Source: Burkholderiaceae bacterium
GTDB lineage: Bacteria; Pseudomonadota; Gammaproteobacteria; Burkholderiales; Burkholderiaceae_E
NCBI GenBank assembly: GCA_024637155.1
Contig: JAGXFR010000034.1
Span: 1 to 64,000 of the forward strand
Length of the DNA: 64,000 nucleotides
Direction: 5' to 3'
Part shown: one piece after another, positions 37,413 through 46,272 of the stretch
How the letters are laid out: each line of letters begins with the position of its first letter
Numbering within the stretch: the first letter of the stretch is position 1
Notes under the pieces: model-generated
What the model was told of the DNA's origin: nothing
What the model saw: only the letters and a program-made list of their open reading frames with translations
Databases searched by the model: none
Program-made: the position numbers and the translations under genes

Positions 37413-38543
37413 TCAGGAACCGCCGCGGCGGCGCACTCCGGGCAGGTGCGCGAGCGCCTGGTCGACGAGTTGCGCGCCCTTCTCGACGATCATCCGGCGC
37501 CAGCGCGCGTCATTGGGCCGCAGCGCTTCGAGCAGTTCCGCGCTAATCGCCCGGCCGGTGGCGTCGTCACGGTCTCCGTGCGCATGCAGCCAGTTGTCCG
37601 CCCGAATCGCCCGGATCACCCGCTCCTGGGGGTAGGTGCCGAATTCCGGGTAGGCGAAAGCGAAACGACAGGGCGCCGGGAGCGCGGCCTCGATGCCGCG
37701 GTCGAGCAGTCCGTTGAGCGGAGTCGACAGCGACTCCCCGGAAGAGGCCGACTTCACAGCGCCGTTCCAGACTTCCTGCGAGAACTGGTGCGATGCGCTT
37801 CCCGCCGCGGCGCCGGTGATGAGTTCGCAGGCGCCGAACTCGCCCAGGCCCGTGTGGAAGTCGAGCCAGATCACCGTGCTTGTTTCGGCCAGGTGCTCGC
37901 GAACCAGCGCAAGCAGATGCCGGGCTCCCGGCTGACGCACGTGGCCACCGAACTGCATTCCCTGCGGATATTTGTACTGGCCCTCGATGGCCACCTGCTG
38001 GAAGTGGCGCTGGCTGGTTTCCTCGATGAAGCGCTGCGCCGCTGCCCAGCGGCGCGCTTCCCGCTCCGGGTCGAGGTCGAGCGGATTGAGCACTTCGTAG
38101 AGCCGCTCGTAGTCGGCCGAAACCTGGCTCGTGTCGAAACTCTCCCGGAAGTTGCGGTTGAAGTCGACGTTGCCCTCGTTGACGCGCCGGTTCCACGCAA
38201 AGCCGTAGGGGTTGTTTGCGTGCTGCAGGACGATCGCGGTGTCGTTGCCGAGGCCCAGCCGCGGGAGAACGCGACGCGCCACGTAGTGCTGGATCGCGCT
38301 GCCCGTGTAGCCCTCGACGCCGTGCGTGCCGCTCGAGAGGACCAGCGCGTGGCGCGGGCGCCGCGCGCCGAAGATCATGAAGTCCAGCGCGAGCGTCTCG
38401 CCTTCGGGTCCTCTTTCGGAGATCGATCGGGAGTCGATCGTGACGTCCAAGCGGGGAGCGAGGCCGCGCGCGGCCTCGAGCAGGCTCTCGCGCGAAACGC
38501 CGTAGGAGGGTTGGAAGAAGGGATCGGTCGGTGTCGCGTTCAT
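37413..38543 (-). CDS. M14-like metallopeptidase (DUF2817 type)
   Basis: The 376-residue protein has zinc-ligand motifs of the M14/succinylglutamate-desuccinylase group: SGTHGVEGYTGS (H74, E77) and WLDFHTGLG (His near 226). The PYGFAWNRRVNEGNVDFNRN stretch is typical of this group. There is no signal peptide, so it acts in the cytoplasm. Its ATG overlaps the stop of the threonine dehydratase-like gene (ATGA), which suggests both act on the same small molecule, perhaps an N-acyl or peptide-linked amino acid. Confidence 0.85.
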   Translation of the reverse strand: MNATPTDPFFQPSYGVSRESLLEAARGLAPRLDVTIDSRSISERGPEGETLALDFMIFGARRPRHALVLSSGTHGVEGYTGSAIQHYVARRVLPRLGLGNDTAIVLQHANNPYGFAWNRRVNEGNVDFNRNFRESFDTSQVSADYERLYEVLNPLDLDPEREARRWAAAQRFIEETSQRHFQQVAIEGQYKYPQGMQFGGHVRQPGARHLLALVREHLAETSTVIWLDFHTGLGEFGACELITGAAAGSASHQFSQEVWNGAVKSASSGESLSTPLNGLLDRGIEAALPAPCRFAFAYPEFGTYPQERVIRAIRADNWLHAHGDRDDATGRAISAELLEALRPNDARWRRMIVEKGAQLVDQALAHLPGVRRRGGS

Positions 38544-39508
38544 GTCTGGGGGTCGTGCGCAACAGAGGGGGAGAGCGTCGCGGGATCGACGTTGGCGCCG
38601 CACATGAGCACGCCGACGCGCTCCCCCGCGGCGGGCTGGTAGGCGCCGGAGAGCAGCGCGGCAAGCGCCGCTGCGCCGCCCGGCTCGCTGGCGATGCGCA
38701 GCGACGCCCAGGCCCAGCGCTGGGCCGCAGTGATCGCCGCGTCGCTGACCAGAACGGCGGTGGCGACATGCGCCTGCGCGATCGGAAACATCCAGGAGCC
38801 GACGCGTCGGGCACCCAGCGAATCTACCGCCAGTCCGCCGACTTCGATGTCGACGGGGTGTCCGGCGGCCAGTGCCGCGTGCAGGGTCGGGCAGCCTTGC
38901 GACTCCACCGCGACGACGCGCACGGTGCTTCGGTAGAACGCGGCCATGCCCCCGATCAGGCCACCGCCCCCGACGGCGACCAGCACGGTGTCCAAGGCCG
39001 GCGACTGGCTGACCCACTCCAGCGCGACGGTGCCGGCTCCGGCGAGGGTTTCGAACTGGTCGTAGGCGTGCGAGCGCAGCGCCCCGCTGCGCGAGGCAAA
39101 GGCTTCGCTGGCGGCGAGCGCGTCGGCGTACTGCTCACCCTGCGCGTGGACCACGGCGCCGAGCGCGCGCAGCTTGACGACCTTCGCAGCCGGCGCGGTG
39201 GCGGGCACGAAGATGTTCGCCGGGACCCCGAGCGCACGTGCAGCGTGCGCCACCGCGATTCCGTGGTTTCCTCCCGAGGCAGCGACGATTCCCGCAGCGG
39301 GGAGGCTCTTGTCCTGCTCCCGGGCGGCGAGCAGTCGGTTGAAGGCGCCGCGCGCCTTGAAGGTTCCGCTGACCTGCAGGAATTCGAGCTTGAGTTCGAC
39401 CGGGGTTCCCTCGCAGTCGACCGAGATCACCGGGGTGACGCGCACATGCGGCGCAATGCGCCGGGCGGCGGCGGCAATCTCCGCGGGGTTGAGGCGCGGC
39501 AACGACAT
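38540..39508 (-). CDS. threonine/serine dehydratase-like PLP enzyme
   Basis: The 322-residue fold-type II PLP enzyme has the Schiff-base lysine in SGTFKARGA (K51), ASGGNHG, and the phosphate loop VGGGGLIGG. The length matches catabolic threonine dehydratases or related serine/threonine dehydratases without an ACT domain. It would release ammonia and a 2-keto acid from a hydroxy amino acid. It is the middle gene of a minus-strand operon, six bases after the hydratase and overlapping the M14-like gene. Confidence 0.88.
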   Translation of the reverse strand: MSLPRLNPAEIAAAARRIAPHVRVTPVISVDCEGTPVELKLEFLQVSGTFKARGAFNRLLAAREQDKSLPAAGIVAASGGNHGIAVAHAARALGVPANIFVPATAPAAKVVKLRALGAVVHAQGEQYADALAASEAFASRSGALRSHAYDQFETLAGAGTVALEWVSQSPALDTVLVAVGGGGLIGGMAAFYRSTVRVVAVESQGCPTLHAALAAGHPVDIEVGGLAVDSLGARRVGSWMFPIAQAHVATAVLVSDAAITAAQRWAWASLRIASEPGGAAALAALLSGAYQPAAGERVGVLMCGANVDPATLSPSVAHDPQT

Positions 39509-39514
39509 CGTCGC

Positions 39515-40318
39515 TCAGACCACCCGCAGGCTCAGACCCGGCAGCCCGATCCCGTCGAGCCGCGTGTGCCAGAGCTGTCCGGGCGCGAGTGGCTGCGCGT
39601 CGGTGAGCGTGCCGGTGGTGATCACGTCGCCCGGCGCGAGCGCACGACCGCGGGCGCCGAGTTGGCGCACCAGATGACCGAGCGCGTGCAGCGCGCCGTC
39701 GAGCACGTCGCTGCCGCGGCCTCGCGCCACCAGCGCATCGCCCTGGTGGAGTTCGATCGAGAAACGGGCGAGCAGACCGGTCAGCTCATCGGGGCTGCCC
39801 GCCAATTCCACGGCGGGTCGGCGTGGACCAACCAGCAGCGCGCCGTGCAGGGCCTGCGCCGCGAAGGATTCGGCGGCGGTGAATCGCCAGTCGGGGTACG
39901 GACTCTGGACGACCTCAACGCCATGCGCAATCCAGTCGAGGGCCGCGGCGAGGTCGGGCAGCGCCGCGGAGGCTGGGGCGGCGCGCATTCCGAAGACGAT
40001 CTCGGGTTCGAGGCGCGGAAGCACGAAACGCCCGGCGTCCAGATCGGCGGATACGCCGTCGAGCAGGCGCAGCGTGGTGTCGTAGATCGGGCCCCAGATC
40101 GGGTGGTGCACCCCGTAGAGCGGCCAGATGGTCCGGTTGGTGAAACCGATCTTGTAGCCGCGCGGCCGTTCGCCCCGCGCCACCCGGGCGGCGACGATCT
40201 CGTCCTGGATACGTTCAGCCTGCGCCAGGTCGTCAAGTTGCGCGAAGGCGTCGCGCGAAATCAGCCGCTGCACATCCAGGTTGGCGAGGAGATCTGCGGC
40301 GGTGAGCGTGCGTGCCAT
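39515..40318 (-). CDS. 2-keto-4-pentenoate hydratase family protein (MhpD-like)
   Basis: The 267-residue protein resembles MhpD/HpcG hydratases: [17 protein letters not shown], the acidic metal site LEPEIVFGM (E104, E106 region), and the C-terminal [18 protein letters not shown]. The family adds water to 2-hydroxydienoates in aromatic meta-cleavage pathways or decarboxylates related acids. No ring-cleavage genes are nearby, so another keto-acid substrate is possible. It is first in the operon with the dehydratase and the M14-like hydrolase. Confidence 0.88.
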   Translation of the reverse strand: MARTLTAADLLANLDVQRLISRDAFAQLDDLAQAERIQDEIVAARVARGERPRGYKIGFTNRTIWPLYGVHHPIWGPIYDTTLRLLDGVSADLDAGRFVLPRLEPEIVFGMRAAPASAALPDLAAALDWIAHGVEVVQSPYPDWRFTAAESFAAQALHGALLVGPRRPAVELAGSPDELTGLLARFSIELHQGDALVARGRGSDVLDGALHALGHLVRQLGARGRALAPGDVITTGTLTDAQPLAPGQLWHTRLDGIGLPGLSLRVV

Positions 40319-40565
40319 GTTCGGTCATCACGGGTTGGGGCACGACGATTCTAGCTTGAGCATCCCCGGGAACCCATCGAAATCGCGATTGCGGGTGGTT
40401 TGCCTCCCAGCGTCGTGCTCGGGCAAGGCGGCGCGCACCAACGCGCCGGGTTATGCTCACGTCCGGAGGAGGTCCCGCCGAGTGCTCCGGCGCCGCGGGG
40501 GTTTGGGTCGAGGGTGGGCGATGTCCGGCCATGGGCGCGTCCGACCGCAGCGGATCGGAGGAGTG

Positions 40566-42473
40566 ATGACCTTGAGAAAAGCAATGGACGGCGACCTGTC
40601 GCCGGGAGCCCTGGACGTGGTGAAAACGGCTCCGGCGCATGTGCGCCATCGCGCACTGGTGGCCTGGGTGGCATCGATCGCGGCACGGACCCGGCCGGCG
40701 CGGATTGTCTGGGCCGATGGTTCGGCCGAAGAATACGATCGATTGTGCGCCGAGATGGTGGCCGCGGGGACGATGCGGCGACTCAACCCGGAACTGCGGC
40801 CGAATTCCTACCTGGCCTGTTCCGATCCGGACGACGTTGCGCGGGTCGAGGACCGCACCTTCATCTGCTGCGAGCAGGAGGAGAACGCGGGCCCCAACAA
40901 CAACTGGATGGCGCCGGAGCAGATGCGCGCCACGCTCGCGCCGCTGTTCGACGGCTGCATGCGCGGGCGCACGATGTACGTCGTCCCCTTCTCGATGGGC
41001 CCGCTGGGCAGCCATATCGCGCAGATCGGCATCGAGATCTCGGACAGCCCCTACGTGGTGGCGAACATGCGCATGATGACCCGGATGGGCGCGGCCGTGT
41101 ACGACGTTCTGGGCGAGGACGGCGCCTTCGTTCCCTGCGTGCACTCGGTGGGGCGGCCGCTCGCCGAGGGGGAGAAGGATGTTCCCTGGCCGTGCAACCC
41201 GGTCAAGTACATCGTCCACTTTCCCGAGACGCGCGAGATCTGGTCGTTCGGCTCCGGTTATGGCGGCAACGCGCTGCTTGGCAAGAAGTGCCTGGCGCTG
41301 CGCATTGCCTCGGCGATGGGCCACGCGGAGGCCCGCACCGGCGCGCTGGGATGGTACGCGGAGCACATGCTGATCCTCGCGCTGACCTCACCGCAGGGGC
41401 ACAAGGTGCACGTGGCGGCTGCGTTCCCCTCGGCGTGCGGCAAGACCAATCTCGCGATGCTCGTGCCGCCGACGGGCTTCGAGGGTTGGACGGTCTCGAC
41501 CATCGGCGACGATATCGCCTGGATCAAGCCCCACGAAGACGGGCGCCTGTACGCGATCAATCCGGAAGCCGGGTTCTTCGGGGTGGCGCCAGGGACCAGC
41601 GAGCAGTCCAATCCGAATGCCATGGCGACGATGCGTCGCGATGCGATCTTCACCAACGTCGCGCTCACCGACGAGGGAGACGTCTGGTGGGAGGGGATGG
41701 GCCCGCCGCCGGCGCACCTGATCGACTGGCAAGGCAAGGATTGGGACCCGTCGTGCGGTCGCAAGGCCGCGCATCCGAACGCGCGCTTCACGGTTTCGGC
41801 CGCGCAGTGCCCGTCGATCGATGCGCACTGGGACAGTGTCGCGGGCGTGCCGATCGACGCCTTCGTTTTCGGAGGTCGGCGCTCGAGCACGATTCCGCTC
41901 GTCACGCAGGCGCGCTCGTGGGACGAGGGGGTATACATGGCGGCGACGATGGGTTCGCAGACCACCGCCGCGCAAGCCGGGGCGGTTGGGGTCGTGCGCC
42001 GCGACCCCTTCGCCATGCTGCCGTTTTGCGGTTACCACATGGGCGATCATTTCGAGCACTGGCTCGAGCTCGGGCGCAGGCTTTCCGCGAAGGGAGCGCG
42101 CTTGCCCGCGATCTTCTGCGTCAACTGGTTTCATGTCGACGGCGAGGGACGCTACATCTGGCCGGGCTTCGGCGAGAACATGCGCGTACTCGCTTGGATG
42201 GCGGGACGGCTCGCCGACACGGCCGGTGGCGAGGAAACGGCGCTCGGCGTGAGCCCGCGCTACGAAGATCTGCACTGGACCGGGCTGGAGTTTCCGAAGG
42301 GCGCTTTCGGGCAGATCACGGCCATCCGGAGCGAGGAATGGCAGCGGGAGCTGACCCAGCACGACGAGTTGTTCCGGCAGTATGGACAGCGGATTCCGCA
42401 GGAATTGCTGCGCATCCGCGACACGCTTGGATCACGGATCGAGAAGTCAGGGAAGGGCGTGCAGCAGAAGTAA
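40566..42473 (+). CDS. pckG: phosphoenolpyruvate carboxykinase (GTP)
   Basis: The 635-residue protein interconverts oxaloacetate and phosphoenolpyruvate with GTP. The kinase P-loop [13 protein letters not shown] (about 288-300) contains the reactive Cys of GTP-type enzymes. The PEP site [22 protein letters not shown] and the metal-binding region with [10 protein letters not shown] are intact. The ATG at 40566 has GGAGGAG just upstream. The enzyme supports gluconeogenesis on organic acids, in keeping with the many carboxylate systems in the window. Its stop codon lies inside a 14-bp palindrome. Confidence 0.97.
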   Translation: MTLRKAMDGDLSPGALDVVKTAPAHVRHRALVAWVASIAARTRPARIVWADGSAEEYDRLCAEMVAAGTMRRLNPELRPNSYLACSDPDDVARVEDRTFICCEQEENAGPNNNWMAPEQMRATLAPLFDGCMRGRTMYVVPFSMGPLGSHIAQIGIEISDSPYVVANMRMMTRMGAAVYDVLGEDGAFVPCVHSVGRPLAEGEKDVPWPCNPVKYIVHFPETREIWSFGSGYGGNALLGKKCLALRIASAMGHAEARTGALGWYAEHMLILALTSPQGHKVHVAAAFPSACGKTNLAMLVPPTGFEGWTVSTIGDDIAWIKPHEDGRLYAINPEAGFFGVAPGTSEQSNPNAMATMRRDAIFTNVALTDEGDVWWEGMGPPPAHLIDWQGKDWDPSCGRKAAHPNARFTVSAAQCPSIDAHWDSVAGVPIDAFVFGGRRSSTIPLVTQARSWDEGVYMAATMGSQTTAAQAGAVGVVRRDPFAMLPFCGYHMGDHFEHWLELGRRLSAKGARLPAIFCVNWFHVDGEGRYIWPGFGENMRVLAWMAGRLADTAGGEETALGVSPRYEDLHWTGLEFPKGAFGQITAIRSEEWQRELTQHDELFRQYGQRIPQELLRIRDTLGSRIEKSGKGVQQK

Positions 42474-42482
42474 GCGCTTACT
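42469..42482. repeat. palindrome AGTAAGCGCTTACT overlapping the pckG stop (copy 1)
   Basis: This is a perfect 14-bp palindrome that includes the TAA stop codon of pckG. The inner 12 bases (GTAAGCGCTTAC) recur, with one purine change, at 42504-42515 and 48213-48224. The sequence looks like a LacI/GalR-family operator (central CG, inverted AAG/CTT arms). Copies 1 and 2 can also pair with each other in RNA as a 12-bp stem with a 22-nt loop, so they may act as a terminator between pckG and the convergent pdxA-type gene. Confidence 0.6.
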
Positions 42483-42503
42483 ATTACCGAATACTTTAAG
42501 AGT

Positions 42504-42515
42504 GTGAGCGCTTAC
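42504..42515. repeat. palindrome GTGAGCGCTTAC (copy 2)
   Basis: This is the second copy of the GTRAGCGCTTAC element, 22 bases after the first, in the 59-bp gap between the convergent pckG and pdxA-type genes. Confidence 0.6.
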
Positions 42516-42532
42516 TGCTAAATGGCGTGACC

Positions 42533-43495
42533 TCAGCGAATATTCCCGTCGTAGATTTCGCGCGCGCAGTCGATGGCGCGGATCAGGCTGCGCGGATCGG
42601 CACGCCCGCTTCCCGCGATGTCGAACGCCGTACCATGATCCGGACTGGTGCGCACGAAGGGCAGCCCCAGGGTGACGTTGACGCCTTCGTCGAGGCCGAG
42701 GTACTTGACGGGGATCAATCCTTGGTCGTGATACATGGCGATCACGGCGTCGAAGCGCTCGAGCCCACGCGCCTGCATGAAGATCGTGTCCGGCGGGAAG
42801 GGGCCCGAAACGGCGATGCCACGCGCACGCGCGGCCGCGATCGCCGGGACGATCTGCTCGACTTCCTCGGAGCCGAACAGTCCGTCCTCGCCGGCATGGG
42901 GATTGAGCCCCGCGACTGCGAGCCGGGGCTGCGCGATTCCTGCCTTGCGCAGTCCTGCGTCGGCAATCTCGATGGTACGCAGCACGGTGGCGGGCGTGAT
43001 GTTCGACACGGCCGTGCGCAGTGCCTCATGAACGGTGACGAGCACCACGCGTAGCTCGGGGTTGACCAGCATCATGCGCACTTCGCAACCACCGGCCAGG
43101 GAGGCGAGCAGTTCGGTATGACCCGGGTAGTTGTGTCCGGCGCGCCGCATGGCGGCCTTGGAGATCGGCGCCGTGACGATCGCGCCGACCTCGCCGCGCA
43201 TCGCCATTTCCACGGCGTACACGATGTACCGATAGGCGGCATCGCCGGCCGTCGCGTCGAGTACGCCGATCTCCGGGTACGGCGCGCGCAGCGCCTCGAC
43301 CGGCATGATCTCGCGGGGCATCGGCAGCCCGAGCCGTGTCGCCTGCGCGGCGAGCACGCCCGGGTCGCCCACGACGACGCAGCGCTGGGCCAGCAGCGGA
43401 TCCGACATCGCCTTGAGGATGATCTCCGGTCCGATTCCGCAGACGTCGCCGAGCGTGATGGCGATTCTCGCGGGAGCATTTCGTGCGCTGTGCAT
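42533..43495 (-). CDS. pdxA: 4-hydroxythreonine-4-phosphate dehydrogenase family protein (PdxA)
   Basis: The 320-residue protein has the PdxA metal-site histidines in NYPGHTELLA, MYHDQGLIPVKYLG and SPDHGTAFDIAGSG. The N-terminal signature reads GDVCGIGPEI, whereas the vitamin B6 enzyme usually reads GDPAGIGPE. It oxidises 4-phosphohydroxy-L-threonine in pyridoxal phosphate synthesis, or, as a PdxA2-like paralog, acts on a sugar-acid phosphate. The ATG at 43495 starts just ahead of the conserved part. No surA or ksgA neighbour is present, so the vitamin role is likely but not proved. Confidence 0.85.
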   Translation of the reverse strand: MHSARNAPARIAITLGDVCGIGPEIILKAMSDPLLAQRCVVVGDPGVLAAQATRLGLPMPREIMPVEALRAPYPEIGVLDATAGDAAYRYIVYAVEMAMRGEVGAIVTAPISKAAMRRAGHNYPGHTELLASLAGGCEVRMMLVNPELRVVLVTVHEALRTAVSNITPATVLRTIEIADAGLRKAGIAQPRLAVAGLNPHAGEDGLFGSEEVEQIVPAIAAARARGIAVSGPFPPDTIFMQARGLERFDAVIAMYHDQGLIPVKYLGLDEGVNVTLGLPFVRTSPDHGTAFDIAGSGRADPRSLIRAIDCAREIYDGNIR

Positions 43496-43703
43496 TCTGT
43501 CCACCAGGTGGCTACTTCCCCGTGGGCGATTATCGGTGCCTGGGGGAGTATCTGGCAAATGGGCCGCGGGGGATTGTGGGCGCGGCCGAGTTCGGGTATC
43601 CATGCAGGGTGTGGCGTTCGGCCGGCACGGAGTCGCCTCAGCACAAACCGGGGCGCGCCGCGCGTACCGGGCACCGAATCGTGATCGACTGAGGGCAGCG
43701 GGA

Positions 43704-45329
43704 ATGGAAGCATTCGACTATGTGATCGTGGGCGCGGGAACGGCGGGGTGCCTGCTCGCCAACCGGCTCTCGGCGGATCCCGGGGTGCGCGTGCTGCTGC
43801 TCGAAGCGGGCGGGCGCGACAATTACCGATGGATCCGCATCCCGGTGGGCTACCTGTACTGCATTGGCAATCCCCGCACCGACTGGATGTACCAGACGCA
43901 AGCCGAGCCCGGCTTGAATGGGCGCTCGATCAAGTATCCGCGCGGCAGGGTCTGGGGCGGCTGCTCGTCGATCAACGGGATGATCTACATGCGTGGGCAG
44001 CGCAACGACTACGACGGCTGGGCGCGGGAGAATCCGGGTTGGTCGTGGGACGAAGTGCTGCCGTACTTTCTGCGCCACGAGGACCACCACAGCCTCGATG
44101 CCGGCGGCACCGACCCGGCTCACGGGCACGGCGGGGAGTGGCGCGTCGAACGCCAGCGGCTTTCCTGGGAGATCCTCGACGCATTTCGCGAGGCGGCCGG
44201 ACAATGCGGAATCCCGCCCACCGACGACTTCACCCGTGGCGACAACTTCGGCTCGGGCTACTTCGAGGTCAACCAGCGTCGCGGCGTGCGCTGGAGTGCG
44301 GCGATGGGTTTCCTGCATCCGGTCCTGACGCGCCCGAACCTCGTGGTGATCAGCCATGCGCAGGTGACCCGTCTCGTGTGGCGCGACGACGGGCCGCGGC
44401 GCGTCGACGGCGTCGAGTACCGGGTCGGGCTCGACGCGCCGCAGGTGGCACGCGCCAAGCACGAGGTGGTCATGGCGGCCGGTTCGGTGGGGACGACACA
44501 GATCCTGCAGCTTTCCGGAATCGGGGATCCGGGCCATCTGCAGGCGGTCGGGGTCACTCCCCAGGTGGCGCTGCCCGGGGTCGGGGAGAATCTTCAGGAT
44601 CATCTGCAGATGCGGATGATCTTTCGGATTCGATCGGGCGTGCGCACGGTCAATATGCTGGCGAACAGTCTGTGGGGAAAGGTCGCGATGGGCCTCGAGT
44701 ACGCGCTGTTCAAGCGCGGACCGATGACCATGGCGCCCAGTCAGCTCGGGGCATTCACGAAGTCCGACCCGGGGCAGGCGAGCCCCAACCTCGAATGGCA
44801 CGTGCAGCCCTTGTCGCTCGATCGCTTCGGCGAGCCGCTGCATCGCTTCCCGGCTTTCACCGCGTCGGTGTGCAATCTGCGGCCGAGCTCGCGTGGGTCG
44901 ATCCGGATCGTGTCGCCGGATGCCGCCGTGGCGCCGCGGATCGCGCCGAACTATCTGTCGAGCGAGCAGGATCGTGCGGTGGCGGTAACCGGGCTGCGCA
45001 TGACGCGGCGCATCATGGCCGCGCCGGCGATGCAGCCGTTCGAGGCGCGCGAACATCTGCCGGGCGCGGAGGTGGAGAGCGCGGAGGATCTTGCGCATGC
45101 CGCGGGTGACATCGGGACGACGATCTTCCATCCGGTCGGGACCTGCAAGATGGGTCCGGCTGACGATCCGATGGCGGTGGTCGATGCGCGACTGCGGGTG
45201 CACGGCGTTGCGGGGCTGCGCATCGCGGACGCCTCGATCATGCCGACGATCACGTCGGGGAATACGGCGAGCCCCGTGCTCATGATCGCGGAGCGCGCCG
45301 CGGCGATGATCCGGGCGGATCAGGCGTAG
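43704..45329 (+). CDS. GMC-family FAD-dependent oxidoreductase (choline/alcohol dehydrogenase-like)
   Basis: The 541-residue flavoprotein has the FAD-binding GAGTAGCLLANRLS (10-23), EAGG, the GMC signature 1 region GGCSSINGMIYMRG, signature 2 GSVGTTQILQLSGIG, and the catalytic His in FHPVGTCKMG (about 476) followed by ITSGNTASP. It oxidises primary alcohols; the exact substrate is unknown. Purines GGGA precede the ATG. Its final codons (GCG TAG) form the start of a segment that is repeated with a parS site at 45891. Confidence 0.92.
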   Translation: MEAFDYVIVGAGTAGCLLANRLSADPGVRVLLLEAGGRDNYRWIRIPVGYLYCIGNPRTDWMYQTQAEPGLNGRSIKYPRGRVWGGCSSINGMIYMRGQRNDYDGWARENPGWSWDEVLPYFLRHEDHHSLDAGGTDPAHGHGGEWRVERQRLSWEILDAFREAAGQCGIPPTDDFTRGDNFGSGYFEVNQRRGVRWSAAMGFLHPVLTRPNLVVISHAQVTRLVWRDDGPRRVDGVEYRVGLDAPQVARAKHEVVMAAGSVGTTQILQLSGIGDPGHLQAVGVTPQVALPGVGENLQDHLQMRMIFRIRSGVRTVNMLANSLWGKVAMGLEYALFKRGPMTMAPSQLGAFTKSDPGQASPNLEWHVQPLSLDRFGEPLHRFPAFTASVCNLRPSSRGSIRIVSPDAAVAPRIAPNYLSSEQDRAVAVTGLRMTRRIMAAPAMQPFEAREHLPGAEVESAEDLAHAAGDIGTTIFHPVGTCKMGPADDPMAVVDARLRVHGVAGLRIADASIMPTITSGNTASPVLMIAERAAAMIRADQA

Positions 45330-45332
45330 CGT

Positions 45333-45348
45333 TGTTTCACGTGAAACA
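45333..45348. promoter_or_regulatory. parS: parS site 1
   Basis: TGTTTCACGTGAAACA is a perfect 16-bp palindrome identical to the bacterial parS consensus bound by ParB. It begins four bases after the GMC oxidoreductase stop codon and 4.5 kb upstream of parB. Confidence 0.95.
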
Positions 45349-45899
45349 TGGGGTGCGGGTCGCCGCGCAGTGCGACGCGATCGGCGTCGCTCCCGACGAC
45401 ACGCGCCGAACCGTGCGTGGCGCGACGCGGCCAGGCGTCCGCGTTCGCGGCTCGAACCCCGCTCGGCGCGGCCGCCTGACCCCATCGCGCAGGGTGAGCC
45501 CCTCCGAGCGCCAGCAGGTCGCTACGCTGAAGTCCACCGGCACGCGCTCGGCGCGCGACGATCGGTGGCGGCGTGCCGTCTCGCGGCGAGCGCCCGGCTC
45601 GTAACCCGGGCGCTTTCCGCCGCAAACCTGCCCGCATCCGCCGCGATCGAACGCGGGTGTTCACCCGGAAACGCGGGATAGAGTAGCCGTCCCGGCGTGT
45701 CGCGCCGCGAGTTTCCCCCGGAAGACTGCGCGCGCTGTCGCAGTTGCCGGCGCGCCGCTGGTTGACGGATGCGCGATCGGGTAAGAAGCCTGTCCCACAC
45801 ACGCCAGGGGCTTCGCCGCACCGGCATCGGCATGCGGCATGGGTCTGCGTGCCTTCGTATCGCGCTGCGCCGATGATCCGGGAGGGCCACGCGTAGCGT

Positions 45900-45915
45900 T
45901 GTTTCACGTGAAACC
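45900..45915. promoter_or_regulatory. parS: parS site 2
   Basis: TGTTTCACGTGAAACC matches the parS consensus at 15 of 16 positions. It lies in a duplicated segment that also contains GCGTAGCGT on its left and TGGGG on its right, as at site 1. Confidence 0.88.
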
Positions 45916-46153
45916 TGGGGCGCGGTTCGAGGCTTGGTGCGTCGCGGTCAGACCTGGGCCCTGGCCCGAGATGGAACGCGCGTCGGGATGCCTCATTGCG
46001 CGCTGTGCGCAGGGTCCCTCGCCGAGCCGGTAACGAGCGGCGAACGAGGGTACCTGGGCACGGCGCGCGGCGCTCCACTTCCAGACGCGTCCGGTCGAGG
46101 AGCGCCAAGGAACTCTGCATCGGGTGCGCTACGGCCCCCGCGCCGGCTCGCCA

Positions 46154-46169
46154 TGTTTCACGTGAAACA
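46154..46169. promoter_or_regulatory. parS: parS site 3, beside the mnmG promoter
   Basis: TGTTTCACGTGAAACA is a perfect consensus palindrome. It ends 20 bases before a TATAAT hexamer and so covers or borders the -35 region of the mnmG promoter. Confidence 0.95.
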
Positions 46170-46189
46170 TCGCCGGCAGACCACGAAGT

Positions 46190-46195
46190 TATAAT
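46190..46195 (+). promoter_or_regulatory. -10 box of the mnmG-rsmG-parAB promoter
   Basis: TATAAT matches the -10 consensus exactly and lies 77 bases upstream of the mnmG start. No good -35 hexamer is visible at the normal distance; that position falls at the right edge of parS site 3. Confidence 0.55.
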
Positions 46196-46272
46196 TCGCC
46201 CTTGATCCGGCCTTTCGCGGCGGCCCGGCCCCGCGCCGGGCAACGCGGATTCCCCCTGGAGGTTGGGGGCAC

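Larger units (their letters stand above)
45330..46272. other. gene-poor parS region upstream of mnmG-parAB
   Basis: This 943-bp stretch contains three parS palindromes (45333, 45900 and 46154) and the mnmG promoter, but no convincing gene. Long open frames exist on both strands, but they are Arg/Ala/Pro-rich artefacts of the GC content and read through the palindromes. A segment of about 36 bp including the parS site is present twice (from 45326 and from 45891), indicating local duplication. The region is best seen as the partition centromere. Confidence 0.75.

Noticed and set aside
45320-46243. 307-codon frame on the minus strand across the parS region
   Set aside because: It translates all three parS palindromes as protein and is dominated by Arg, Ala and Pro; a centromere region explains the sequence better.
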